Assembly: GCF_014694315.1 (NCBI RefSeq)
Contig: NZ_JAAOXD010000001.1
Coordinates: 387,663 to 451,662 of the forward strand
DNA length: 64,000 bases
Source of the DNA: Arthrobacter ipis
GTDB lineage: Bacteria; Actinomycetota; Actinomycetes; Actinomycetales; Micrococcaceae
Direction of reading: 5' to 3'
Below, piece after piece: positions 31,343 through 40,408 of this stretch; within the stretch, counting starts at the first letter, position 1; every line of letters starts with the position of its first letter. Below the pieces are notes generated by a model. That model was not told where the DNA came from, did no database searches, and saw nothing but the letters and a program-made list of their open reading frames with translations. The position numbers were made by a program, and so were the translations under genes.

Positions 31343-32519
31343 GCCGCCGCTGCAGATCGGGACTTGGGGCAAGATCAGCAGGGACGAGGTCTCGCCAGGC
31401 GTATGGCGTGCGATGGCCAGATTCAGAGACTTTGATGGAGTGACCCGCAAAGTCGAGGCCCGGGCGATCGCCAAGTCGAAGAATGACCGCGGCTCGAAGG
31501 CGGAGCAGACATTGATCTCCGCGTTGAAAGAACGGGGGATGCCGGCCGGTGAGGACATCACGGCGGATACCCGGCTGAATAGGTTGGCGGAGGTTTGGTG
31601 GGTTGAGTTCATGGATCAGGACCGCGCTATCAACACGCAGCGGCGCTACCGGGAAGTCCTTGACTCCTACGTCAGCCCCGGGGTCGGCGGGCTTGCGATC
31701 AGAGAGGCGACGGTATCTCGTCTGGATCGCTTCCTCAAGGCGACGAGGACGAAGCACGGCAACGGATCTGCGAAACTCGCCAAGACCGTCTTGTCGGCCA
31801 TGCTCGGTCTTGCGGCACGCCACGGTGCCATCGCATCTAATCCTCTTCGGGACGTAGCGAAAGTCCCTGTGAACCGGAAAGAGGTGCGGGCGCTGACCGT
31901 GGAGGAGGCGGCCGCTCTTCGAGCCGGCTTGGGCCAATGGCAATTGGACTCGAGTCCCCGCGGACGCAAGCGGCCGAACGACCTGCTTGATGTAGTCGAT
32001 ATCATGCTCGCTACCGGTGCCAGGATAGGCGAAGCCTTGGCGCTCAGGTGGAAGGACATTGATCTGAAGGCGGAGCGGCCGACGCTCACCGTTACGGGGA
32101 CAGTTATTTACGTGCCGGGGGAGGGGATGACCATTCAGGAGCATCCGAAGTCGACCAACTCGAGGCAGCGTTACTACCTGCCCGCGTTCGCGGTGGAAAT
32201 GCTGCTCCGGCGCCAGGTTCAGCAGGTCATGGCCAACCCTTGGGACGTCGTGTTCCCGTCCGCTACGGGCACGCTGAGGGATCCGGGAAACTTCCGGAAG
32301 CAGTGGCGCTCAGCCCGCGATGACATCGGCTTCCAGTGGGTCACCCCGCACACGTTCCGAAAGTCCGTCGGCACGCTGCTGGCCAAGTCCGAGGGCATGG
32401 CGTCAGCGTCAGCCCAGCTGGGCCACTCCAGTGAGCAGATCACCAGCCGCCACTACGTCCAGAAAACTCATGAGGCGCCCGACATGACCGCGCTACTACA
32501 GGCCTTTGGTCGGCCATAA
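31332..32519 (+). CDS. int: Tyrosine integrase
   Basis: 395 residues. A basic N-terminal arm-binding region and a SAM-like core-binding domain (about residues 80-175, RLAEVWWVEFMDQDRAINTQRRYREVLDSYV) precede the catalytic domain. Catalytic residues are all visible: R231 (TGARIGEAL), K272 (HPKST), H340 and R343 (HTFR), H365 (LGHSS) and Y375 (RHYVQ). It should join phage and chromosome in the 3' part of the adjacent tRNA-Arg. The start overlaps the repressor stop; ATG 31335 is an alternative. Confidence 0.97.
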   Translation: MMPRPPLQIGTWGKISRDEVSPGVWRAMARFRDFDGVTRKVEARAIAKSKNDRGSKAEQTLISALKERGMPAGEDITADTRLNRLAEVWWVEFMDQDRAINTQRRYREVLDSYVSPGVGGLAIREATVSRLDRFLKATRTKHGNGSAKLAKTVLSAMLGLAARHGAIASNPLRDVAKVPVNRKEVRALTVEEAAALRAGLGQWQLDSSPRGRKRPNDLLDVVDIMLATGARIGEALALRWKDIDLKAERPTLTVTGTVIYVPGEGMTIQEHPKSTNSRQRYYLPAFAVEMLLRRQVQQVMANPWDVVFPSATGTLRDPGNFRKQWRSARDDIGFQWVTPHTFRKSVGTLLAKSEGMASASAQLGHSSEQITSRHYVQKTHEAPDMTALLQAFGRP

Positions 32520-32524
32520 CGAAA

Positions 32525-32559
32525 ACGCCCCCGGATCAGAAGACCGGGGGGCGTCTTTT
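32525..32559 (+). terminator. Terminator of the repressor-integrase message
   Basis: Stem ACGCCCCCGG / CCGGGGGGCGT followed by CTTTTCG, starting five bases past the integrase stop. The minus-strand reading ends in GTTTTCG, so it can also serve the convergent cargo operon that ends at 32605. Confidence 0.85.
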
Positions 32560-32604
32560 CGCCCTATCCCTGCTGCCAACAATGGCACGGTATTTGGGAA
32601 TGAA

Positions 32605-33003
32605 CTAGGCCAGGGCGTACTCAGACGAGTTCATGGCTGACATGATGTCAGATCCCGACGTGTGATATGTGCGTCCTGGATTCAGCCGCATCATCTCGAG
32701 CCAGTCGCGGACGGTGATTCCGCCAACGATGTCCACGAGATCTTCAGCCCTCCCGGACGAATCGGTTGTCTTCATGTAGATGATGTGGACGCGGTCATCA
32801 AACGCCGTGGCGAGGACAACGCAGTCGCGCCCTACTCGTTCCATTCGATGAATCGCCACGACAGCGGCTTCATCTGAACCCGCTACCACCATCGGAATCT
32901 CCCCGTCATCATCGATAACGGCGGCTTCGGCTAGATCGCGATGGAAGCTGGGGTTCAGCATCAGATTTGAAATGCTGCGTGCCGCTGCGGCGCGAGATGT
33001 CAT
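32605..33003 (-). CDS. Hypothetical cargo protein, second gene of the attachment-site operon
   Basis: 132 residues from ATG 33003, chosen because it overlaps the stop of the upstream gene (ATGA) and has GGAG nine bases upstream; two earlier in-frame ATGs (33018, 33030) lack a good context. The sequence has a helical N-terminus and an alternating beta/alpha core (MVVAGSDEAAVVAIHRMERVGRDCVVLATAF, HIIYMKTTDSSGRAEDLVDIVGGITVRDWLEMMRL). No signal peptide or membrane segment and no family recognised. Cargo genes between integrase and attachment site are often phage-defence or toxin-antitoxin genes; that is only context. Confidence 0.7.
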   Translation of the reverse strand: MTSRAAAARSISNLMLNPSFHRDLAEAAVIDDDGEIPMVVAGSDEAAVVAIHRMERVGRDCVVLATAFDDRVHIIYMKTTDSSGRAEDLVDIVGGITVRDWLEMMRLNPGRTYHTSGSDIMSAMNSSEYALA

Positions 33004-33413
33004 ATCTTCTTGCTCCATTCCTTTTTCCATTCTGCGTAGCGGGGGAACACGTTGTGTGATGCATGCCCGTGTGCCCTTATTAGATCATCATGCGAGTCGA
33101 TGGGGTACATCTCGTTGATTTTTGTCTCGGCGACCCTCAAGTGATGCCAGTGGTGGACATGGTAGTTGGCGTGAGAAGAACAGGCCCTGATGACGTCTAC
33201 CTCCTTGCCTCGTACAGACGAGTATGTGAGCAACCCCATGCTGAAGCTGACGGGTTCATCGCGGCAAAAGAACGTTCGGTTAATGCCCAAAACTTTGTCC
33301 TCGTCATCGAGATACATTTTGATCGGCGCTGGCCGGAAGCAGTCCGGGCATTCCTTGACGTCGCCGTCGTGAACGCTGTACTTACCGGGCGTGACCTTAT
33401 CGTGCTTAGCCAA
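33000..33413 (-). CDS. Hypothetical cargo protein with Cys/His-rich core, first gene of the attachment-site operon
   Basis: 137 residues from TTG 33413 (GGGGA eight bases upstream); the frame is open to ATG 33506, but that extra N-terminus looks non-coding, so the start is uncertain. The protein has KECPDCFRP (about residues 20-28), FFCRDE, then CSSHANYHVHHWHHL and HGHASHN, which look like metal ligands of a zinc-binding or HNH/nuclease-like centre. It is followed by the 132-residue gene with a 4-base overlap. Not recognised; a metal-dependent nuclease or toxin is possible but not shown. Confidence 0.62.
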   Translation of the reverse strand: MAKHDKVTPGKYSVHDGDVKECPDCFRPAPIKMYLDDEDKVLGINRTFFCRDEPVSFSMGLLTYSSVRGKEVDVIRACSSHANYHVHHWHHLRVAETKINEMYPIDSHDDLIRAHGHASHNVFPRYAEWKKEWSKKI

Positions 33414-33580
33414 TTCTGTTTTCCCCAAACTTCCGCGCTGGGCGGAGGCTCCCCCATAGTTCCAAGGGTTCCATCGTATGCCACAACGTCCCCATGCCAT
33501 TCGCAAGGACTCACTGATAGGACCGCGTTATCAAAGCGGTGGGTAACCGGTGGATCGGCCGAATGCCAGCCAAAAACAGA

Positions 33581-33623
33581 AGTGGCTCTGATCTACGTTT
33601 CCGCAGGTCAGAGCCGCTTTTTC
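33581..33623. terminator. Terminator between cargo genes and tRNA-Arg
   Basis: Stem AGTGGCTCTGA (33581-33591) / TCAGAGCCGCT (33608-33618), then TTTTTCT on the plus strand; on the minus strand the flank is TTCTGTTTTTGG. It lies just 3' of tRNA-Arg (minus) and will end its transcript. Because integration is expected inside the tRNA 3' part, this hairpin should come from the phage. Confidence 0.7.
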
Positions 33624-33625
33624 TG

Positions 33626-33698
33626 TGCCCCAGGAGGGAATCGAACCCCCGACCGGCGGATTAGAAGGCCGCTGCTCTATCCCCTGAGCTACTGGGGC
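33626..33698 (-). tRNA. tRNA-Arg (anticodon TCT), prophage attachment gene
   Basis: Full cloverleaf on the minus strand: acceptor GCCCCAG/CTGGGGC, D-stem GCTC...GAGC, anticodon loop CTTCTAA with anticodon TCT, T-arm GGGGGTTCGAATCCCTC. The mature CCA is not encoded. The 3' half faces the prophage and is intact, as expected when a phage carries a copy of the tRNA end in its attachment site. The shared core should begin somewhere in the 3' half; its extent needs the other end of the prophage. Confidence 0.97.
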
Positions 33699-33880
33699 AA
33701 CTGGTTTCCCGGCTTCCCGGGTGCCTGAAAAAGTCTACATTGCCTGCGGGCCCGTCGGCGGCACCGGGGAGGAACGTTTCGGTTATCCACATACAGCATT
33801 GCGTACCTCCCGGCGGTCGCGTCGGCGGTTGATGCTGGAAGTGCCTGCTAGGGCAAGACACTTCGAGACAGGACACCAAG

Positions 33881-34450
33881 ATGAGTGACAACGTTACGGT
33901 CCGGGGCTTCGTGGCCACGGAGATCCGCAGTTCCACAACTCCCGGGGGCGTTCCTACCGCCTCATTCCGCCTCGGTTCGGCTGAACGGCGGTACGACCGG
34001 ACGGCCAACGCCTGGGTGGACGGCAATATCAACTGGTTCACCGTCCAGGGATACCGGCAGCTGGCCGGGAACATGGGCTGCAGCATCAAGAAGGGTCAGC
34101 GCGTAGTCATCGTGGGCAAGCTGAAGATGCGCAGCTGGGAGAAGGACGGCCGCATCTACCACGACGCCGAGATCGACGCGGACGCGGTGGGCCACGATCT
34201 CAAGTGGGGCACCGCCAACTTCATCCGCAATTCCGGCAACCCGCAGGCCGCTGACGGATTCGGCTCCGCGAACGGCGACCGAAGCGTTTCCGGATCCTCT
34301 GGCGAGGCCGGGGACGGCTCCGACGAGGACCGGGAGGAAGGGGACGAAGCCGAAGAGGACGCGGCTGCGGCGGGCATCTTCCTCGACGGCGCAGGCGACG
34401 AGTTGCAGCTCGACCCCGAAACGGGCGAACTCACGGGAGCCGCTGCCTGA
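33881..34450 (+). CDS. ssb: Single-stranded DNA-binding protein (paralogue)
   Basis: 189 residues. The OB-fold covers residues 1-115: VTVRGFVATEIRSSTTPGGVPTASFRLGSAERRYD and the WFTVQGYRQLAGNMGCSIKKGQRVVIVGKL core are typical of SSB. The C-terminal part is Gly/Ser/Asp/Glu-rich but ends DPETGELTGAAA and so lacks the usual acidic DDDIPF-type tip that recruits repair and replication proteins. This suggests an accessory SSB (as in competence or stress paralogues) not the essential one. First host gene beside the prophage. Confidence 0.9.
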   Translation: MSDNVTVRGFVATEIRSSTTPGGVPTASFRLGSAERRYDRTANAWVDGNINWFTVQGYRQLAGNMGCSIKKGQRVVIVGKLKMRSWEKDGRIYHDAEIDADAVGHDLKWGTANFIRNSGNPQAADGFGSANGDRSVSGSSGEAGDGSDEDREEGDEAEEDAAAAGIFLDGAGDELQLDPETGELTGAAA

Positions 34451-34507
34451 ACACCGGCGGCGTGCGGCACTGCACCCCCTGGCGGTGCCGCATGGCAGAA
34501 TGGCAGC

Positions 34508-35077
34508 GTGATGCGAGCGACTACCATTCAGCGGAACAAAGCACTCCGCGGCAATGCCACTGATGCCCGGGGAAATGCCAGGAAGGTTGCCGTCCGGCTC
34601 GCATTGGCGGTTGTTGTCGTGTCGCTAGCCGCCGCCTGCACGGCACCGGCAGATCAGGCGACCGGGAACAAGTCGGCGCAAGCGCAGACCGCCGGGGAAC
34701 AGGCGGCCACGCTGTCAGCCACGGCGGCCACGGCCTCGGCGAAACCGTCGGCGTCTGCGGCAGCCACCAAGGCCGCTTCCGGGGCCACGGCCGCGCTGCA
34801 GCGCACCATGGCTGACGTCCTGGGAAGTGTAGTCGCGGCCAACCCCAAGCCTGCTACGGCGGACATCACCTCAGCCCTGACGGCGGCAGGCGTTCCGGAG
34901 CGGAGCCTCGAGGTCTCGGCAGGGCGCACGCCCACCGGACTCGAGGTGGATTCCATGGAGGCGGCGGCTGTCCAGGCCAAGGAATGCGTGATTGGCCAGA
35001 TCCGCGATGGGAAGGTGACGGTGACCGTGCTGCCGGCGCTGTCGAACGGCAAGTGTTTCGTAGGAGCCGCCGGCTGA
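34508..35077 (+). CDS. Putative lipoprotein (DUF6993-like)
   Basis: 189 residues. A hydrophobic stretch (about residues 28-42, VRLALAVVVVSLAAAC) ends in a lipobox-like L-A-A-A-C, so the protein is likely lipid-anchored outside. An Ala/Thr/Ser-rich linker leads to a C-terminal domain (TADITSALTAAGVPERSLEVSAGRTPTGLEVDSMEAAAVQAKECVIGQI...) that I associate with DUF6993, known mainly in Micrococcaceae. Two Cys of this domain may be disulphide-bonded. Two start codons (ATGATG) are adjacent. Confidence 0.7.
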   Translation: MMRATTIQRNKALRGNATDARGNARKVAVRLALAVVVVSLAAACTAPADQATGNKSAQAQTAGEQAATLSATAATASAKPSASAAATKAASGATAALQRTMADVLGSVVAANPKPATADITSALTAAGVPERSLEVSAGRTPTGLEVDSMEAAAVQAKECVIGQIRDGKVTVTVLPALSNGKCFVGAAG

Positions 35078-35122
35078 GCCCGGAATGTGAGATATCACCG
35101 CCAACCCACTAGATTTGGAACC

Positions 35123-36805
<1,683 letters not shown>

Positions 36806-36867
36806 TCGAGCCGCGTCTAATCGAGCCGCGGCTCATCCAGCGGTGAAATCAGGCGCTGAGCGCGAAT

Positions 36868-36910
36868 AAGGCCGGCCCCGGGTTGACGAGATCAACCCGG
36901 GGCCGGCCTT
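36868..36910. terminator. Long bidirectional terminator between ettA and tesB
   Basis: Perfect 19-bp stem (36868-36886 with 36892-36910, arms ending AAGG...TTGA / TCAA...CCTT) with a 5-base loop, TTCG after it on the plus strand and ATTCGCG on the minus. Serves the convergent genes on both sides. Confidence 0.88.
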
Positions 36911-36929
36911 TTCGTGTGCCCGAAGTCCG

Positions 36930-37901
36930 TCAGGCCTTGCGCATCTGGTGCTGCAGGATCTTGGTCTGCACGGCGCCGGCCACCTTGCTCTTGATGTCCG
37001 TCGGCACGCGGACCATGCCCTCCTGCGCCACGGATGCCACATGCAGGCCCTCGCGGTTGAAGATCTTGCCGGTCGCCAGGCCCCGCGCTCCCTGCGCGCT
37101 GGGCGATTCCTGCACGTACAGGAGCCACTCGTCAACGCGGACGGGACGGTGCCACCACATGGCGTGATCGAGGCTCGCCACGCTCATGCCCGGCGTGATC
37201 CAGCTCAAACCGTGCTTGCGAAGAATCGACTCGAGCAGCGTGTAGTCACTGGCGTAGGCCAGCGCGGCACGGTGCGTATTGGCGTTGTCCGGCATGGGGC
37301 TGAAGGTCTTCATCCACACGGCGTTGCGCGCTTCCTTCTTCCCCGTGGCCGCCACATACAGTGCGGGATCCACATGGCGGATGTCGAAGGGCCGTTCGTA
37401 CGACCAGTGCCGGGCGACGGGGTGGTCGAACTTGCCCAGCAGGTCGGCCGTGCTGGGCAGCGTCTCCGGATCCGGAATGCCGGCAGGCATCTCGGACTGG
37501 TGCTCAATGCCGTCATCGCCGGCCTGGAATGAGGCGATCATGGACAGAATCGGCGTGCCGTCCTGGTAGGCATGCACGCGCCGGGCGGAAAACGAGCGGC
37601 CGTCCCGCAGGCGCTGGACGCCGAAGGTGATGGGCTTGTTTGCGTCTCCGGGCCGGAGGAAGTAGCCGTGCATGGAATGGACGGTGCGGTCCTCGTCCAC
37701 GGTGCGCATTCCCGCGACCAGGGACTGGGCCAGGACCTGGCCGCCGAAGACGCGCTGGTGCGGCTGGCGCTGCGACGGACCCATGAAAATATCCTCGTCG
37801 GTGCGGGCGCCTTCCAGCTCGCCGAGGTCAAGCAGTTCGAGGAGGGAGTTTGTGGGGTCATTCGTGGGTAAGGCCTGCAATCCGGCGTCCGCTTCAGTCA
37901 T
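36930..37901 (-). CDS. tesB: Acyl-CoA thioesterase II
   Basis: 323 residues with the double hot-dog layout of TesB: first repeat with GPSQRQPHQRVFGGQVLAQSLVAGMRTV (residues 41-68), then FLRPGDANKPITFGVQRLRDGRSFSARRVHAYQDGTPI, second repeat with SLDHAMWWHRPVRVDEWLLYVQESPSAQGARGLATG. It hydrolyses medium and long acyl-CoA. Catalytic Asp/Gln/Thr residues lie in the second repeat (DHAMWWH; SPSAQGARGL). Convergent with ettA and divergent from the gene at 37965. Confidence 0.93.
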   Translation of the reverse strand: MTEADAGLQALPTNDPTNSLLELLDLGELEGARTDEDIFMGPSQRQPHQRVFGGQVLAQSLVAGMRTVDEDRTVHSMHGYFLRPGDANKPITFGVQRLRDGRSFSARRVHAYQDGTPILSMIASFQAGDDGIEHQSEMPAGIPDPETLPSTADLLGKFDHPVARHWSYERPFDIRHVDPALYVAATGKKEARNAVWMKTFSPMPDNANTHRAALAYASDYTLLESILRKHGLSWITPGMSVASLDHAMWWHRPVRVDEWLLYVQESPSAQGARGLATGKIFNREGLHVASVAQEGMVRVPTDIKSKVAGAVQTKILQHQMRKA

Positions 37902-37964
37902 GGTTTGACTCTAGACGGCACCCCGGCACCGCTCAACCGGGCCCCAGCCGGTAGTGTTCTTAAC

Positions 37965-38642
37965 GTGTCTGATCTCCTTACCCAGTCTTTCCGCTTCGCC
38001 GACCCCCGCGACCTCGCCGATCTGAAGACCTTTGTCACCCGCGCCAAGTCCATCGACGACGGCGCCATCCGCCTGCAGGCGGCCGGCACGGTCCTGGCTG
38101 CCTATGTGTGTGTGCTCCGGCCCCGGATCCTGGGGGAGTCCACACCCACGATTCTTGGCTTGCGCACGATGGGACTGGCCGAGCCGTCCGCCGTTGATGT
38201 CACGGTTCCGCTCGCAGCTGTTTTGGACCGGCTGGCCCGGGCGGGGGAGAACGACGCCGATCTTCCGGTCCCGCCGTCGACCGTCACCGAGTCATGGGCC
38301 GGCGTGGGTGCGCCGCGCGGCGGCTGGGAACTCGTGGACTCCGTGCCTGACGCCGAACTGCGGCAGGCCGCCGAGGCCGGCATCGCCGAGGTGGCTGGCA
38401 TCGTTCCGGACAAACCCGGAGCCATGGTCGTGAACAACGCCCGGGCCGCCGTCTGGGGACGCGGGCTTGAGGGGCGGCACGGGGTGCCGGCCGGAGCGGC
38501 TTTCGCCGCCCTTGCCCTGGGATTCCTGGGCGGAGACGAACTGAGCGGGGACGAACAGAAGCTCTACCGTTCCGGGCGCTGGTTCCGGCTCAGCGGAAAC
38601 CGCGGGCACGTGCTGGCACGTACCGGCGCCGGTCTGCTTTAG
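37965..38642 (+). CDS. Conserved hypothetical actinobacterial protein
   Basis: 225 residues from GTG 37965, which gives a product starting VSDLLTQSFRFADPRDLADLKTFVTRAKSIDDGAIRLQAAG; the open frame upstream overlaps the tesB promoter and is not needed. No signal peptide or membrane helix. The family is, as far as I remember, common in Micrococcales, with no known activity. TAGTGT about ten bases before the GTG could be a -10 of a leaderless transcript. Confidence 0.8.
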   Translation: MSDLLTQSFRFADPRDLADLKTFVTRAKSIDDGAIRLQAAGTVLAAYVCVLRPRILGESTPTILGLRTMGLAEPSAVDVTVPLAAVLDRLARAGENDADLPVPPSTVTESWAGVGAPRGGWELVDSVPDAELRQAAEAGIAEVAGIVPDKPGAMVVNNARAAVWGRGLEGRHGVPAGAAFAALALGFLGGDELSGDEQKLYRSGRWFRLSGNRGHVLARTGAGLL

Positions 38643-38661
38643 GCCGCCGATACCCGGCGGC
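38643..38661. terminator. Weak hairpin between convergent genes
   Basis: GCCGCCG-ATACC-CGGCGGC directly after the stop of the hypothetical gene, before the convergent globin gene. No T tract, so low confidence. Confidence 0.3.
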
Positions 38662-38679
38662 GCGAAGCAGCAGCCGGTC

Positions 38680-39153
38680 TTAGCCCTGCGCCTCGGACGG
38701 GCTGTTCACCATCGAGAGCGCGGCGCGTTCCATGTAATCCCACAGCGTTCCCTCATGCAGCGGCGGCAGGTCCAGGGAATCGACCGCCGTCCGCATGTGG
38801 TGCAGCCAGCGGTCCTTCGCCTCGGGCGTCACCCGGAACGGCATGTGGCGCATCCGCAGCCGGGGATGGCCGCGCTCCTCGCCGTAGGTGGTGGGGCCGC
38901 CCCAGTACTGCTCCAGGAACATCAGGAACCGCCGCTTGGCCGGGCCCAGGTCCTCCTCCGGGTACATGGGGCGCAGCAGCGGATCGGTGGCCACGCCATC
39001 GTAAAAGACGTCAATGAGCTTCACGAAGGTCTCATGGCCGCCGACGGCGTCGTAAAAGTTGTCCGTGTAGCCCGGCTGGCTGAAGGGGTCGTTGCGCATC
39101 AGCGGCTTCCGGACCCCCGGCTCGGGCGGGGTGGGAAGGGATGGAATGGTCAT
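38680..39153 (-). CDS. glbO: Truncated haemoglobin, group II (TrHbO)
   Basis: 157 residues. FYDAVGGHETFVKLIDVFYDGVATDPLLRPMYP and FLEQYWGGPTTYGEERGHPRLRMRHMPF follow the group II pattern; H103 (MRHMPF) is the proximal haem ligand, and the YWGGP tyrosine/tryptophan residues belong to the distal pocket. The N-terminal 25 residues are an extension. In mycobacteria the homologue GlbO handles O2/NO and associates with the membrane. The gene is followed two bases later by the MscS gene start region on the same strand, so they may be cotranscribed. Confidence 0.92.
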   Translation of the reverse strand: MTIPSLPTPPEPGVRKPLMRNDPFSQPGYTDNFYDAVGGHETFVKLIDVFYDGVATDPLLRPMYPEEDLGPAKRRFLMFLEQYWGGPTTYGEERGHPRLRMRHMPFRVTPEAKDRWLHHMRTAVDSLDLPPLHEGTLWDYMERAALSMVNSPSEAQG

Positions 39154-39155
39154 GG

Positions 39156-39818
39156 CTATTCTCCGGCCTTCTGCTGGGGTGCGTGCTCGGCTTCCGCAGC
39201 CGTCTCTTCCGGCTCCACAGGCGGGACGTAGTTGCCCTGCGAGCGGTTGCCCACACGGAGGATCTCACCGTTGCGGAGATACCAGATGGCGCCGTTCTCG
39301 TCGCGGACGCGCGTGATCCGCAGTCCGATCGACTCCACGACGCCCACCACTTCGCTGGTTTCGATGATGTCGCCGATGCCGTACTGGTCCTCAATGGTGA
39401 TGAAGATGCCAGCGAGGAAGTCCCTGATCAGCTGCTGGGCGCCAAAGCCGATGGCGATACCGAGGATTCCCACGCTGGTCAGCAGCGGTGCCACGTCGAC
39501 GTCGAGGTTTTTCAGCATGTAGATGGTGGTGATGACGGCGATCATCACGCCGATGCCGCTCTTCAGCAGCGAACCGATCGTGTTGGCCCGCTGAACACGC
39601 CGCTCATGGTCGAGGGCGCGCAGCGCCGGCGCCACCCAGCGGAAATGCGGCTTCTTGAACAGCGACGTGCCGCTGGCCACACGCTTGGTGATCCTGGCGA
39701 TCAGGAAACTGGCGATCAGCCACAGGAGTATGCCTGCGCCAAGGCTGATGGCCACGCCGGCCAGGTCGAGTCCGGTGGGCTCCAGTGAGGCGGAGGGCGC
39801 GGTGAACATGCTGTGCAT
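39156..39818 (-). CDS. Small-conductance mechanosensitive channel, MscS family
   Basis: 220 residues with three membrane segments: about 20-45, 80-100 and 112-140, the last being the pore helix with the Gly/Ala pattern VGILGIAIGFGAQQLIRDFLAG. A beta-domain (GDIIETSEVVGVVESIGLRITRVRDENGAIWYLRNGEI) follows, then an acidic, Pro/Glu-rich tail. It opens under membrane tension and releases osmolytes. It precedes glbO on the same strand with two bases between them. Confidence 0.92.
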   Translation of the reverse strand: MHSMFTAPSASLEPTGLDLAGVAISLGAGILLWLIASFLIARITKRVASGTSLFKKPHFRWVAPALRALDHERRVQRANTIGSLLKSGIGVMIAVITTIYMLKNLDVDVAPLLTSVGILGIAIGFGAQQLIRDFLAGIFITIEDQYGIGDIIETSEVVGVVESIGLRITRVRDENGAIWYLRNGEILRVGNRSQGNYVPPVEPEETAAEAEHAPQQKAGE

Positions 39819-39925
39819 CTGCTGGAAGGCTCCTTGCTGCTGTCCGGTGGCGGCCCGTCTCCGCGCTTTCCGGGGAGGCCGGCCGCTCTTTGGTTGCCCT
39901 TAAGCCTAACGGGGTCTGCCGCTGG

Positions 39926-40405
39926 CTAAGGACTCCCGGCTGTGGTAACGGGAGCGTGCACGATAGGGAAATTTACGCTACGGGCAATGAAGCACACCTG
40001 GTTGGCCTCGTGGTGCATCCGGTCCGCCAGCGCGATGTGCCCCGGATCCGCAACCGTCACTTGCGGGCGCAGTGTTACGGTTTCGAACTGGCCGCTGCCG
40101 TCCCGGTTGAGGCGCATCATGCCGGTGGCGTTGTCCTCATAGGACAGGACCACCACGCCATGCTTCACCGCAACATGCAGGAAGGACAGCATGTGGCACT
40201 GTGCCAGCGCCGTCAGCAGCAGCTGCTCGGGGTTGTACCGGGAGCGGTCGCCGTGGAAGGTGGGATCGGCCGAGCCCTGCAGGACCGGCAGCCCGGGAAT
40301 TTCGATGTCGTGGTCCCGGGAGTAGTCCCGGTAGGACGACGTGCCGCTTCCCAGGTTGCCGGTCCAGCGGACCGTCAGCGCATAGTGGTGTTCGTTGAGT
40401 GCCAT
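39926..40405 (-). CDS. OsmC-family peroxidase-like protein
   Basis: 159 residues. The first Cys motif is in LLLTALAQCHMLSFLHVA (about residues 62-79) and the second in HEANQVCFIARSVNFPI (about 132-148), the two redox Cys of OsmC/Ohr proteins. OsmC proteins reduce organic hydroperoxides as dimers. The gene ends 3 bases after the pepN stop region on the same strand, so it may be transcribed behind pepN. Confidence 0.9.
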   Translation of the reverse strand: MALNEHHYALTVRWTGNLGSGTSSYRDYSRDHDIEIPGLPVLQGSADPTFHGDRSRYNPEQLLLTALAQCHMLSFLHVAVKHGVVVLSYEDNATGMMRLNRDGSGQFETVTLRPQVTVADPGHIALADRMHHEANQVCFIARSVNFPIVHAPVTTAGSP

Positions 40406-40408
40406 TGC

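Larger units (their letters stand above)
1..33660. mobile_element. Siphovirus-type prophage, left end outside the window, right end in tRNA-Arg
   Basis: A complete set of head, packaging, tail, lysis, replication, repressor and integrase genes fills this stretch in the order typical of actinobacterial siphophages. The integrase and two cargo genes sit next to the 3' end of a tRNA-Arg gene, the usual target of tyrosine integrases, so the right attachment site (attR by this orientation) should overlap the 3' part of that tRNA. I looked for a second copy of the tRNA 3' sequence near bases 1-2500 and saw none, and an open gene runs off the left edge, so the other attachment site lies outside the window. 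The exact core cannot be set from one end. At least one packaging gene looks frameshifted, so the prophage may be defective. Confidence 0.93.
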
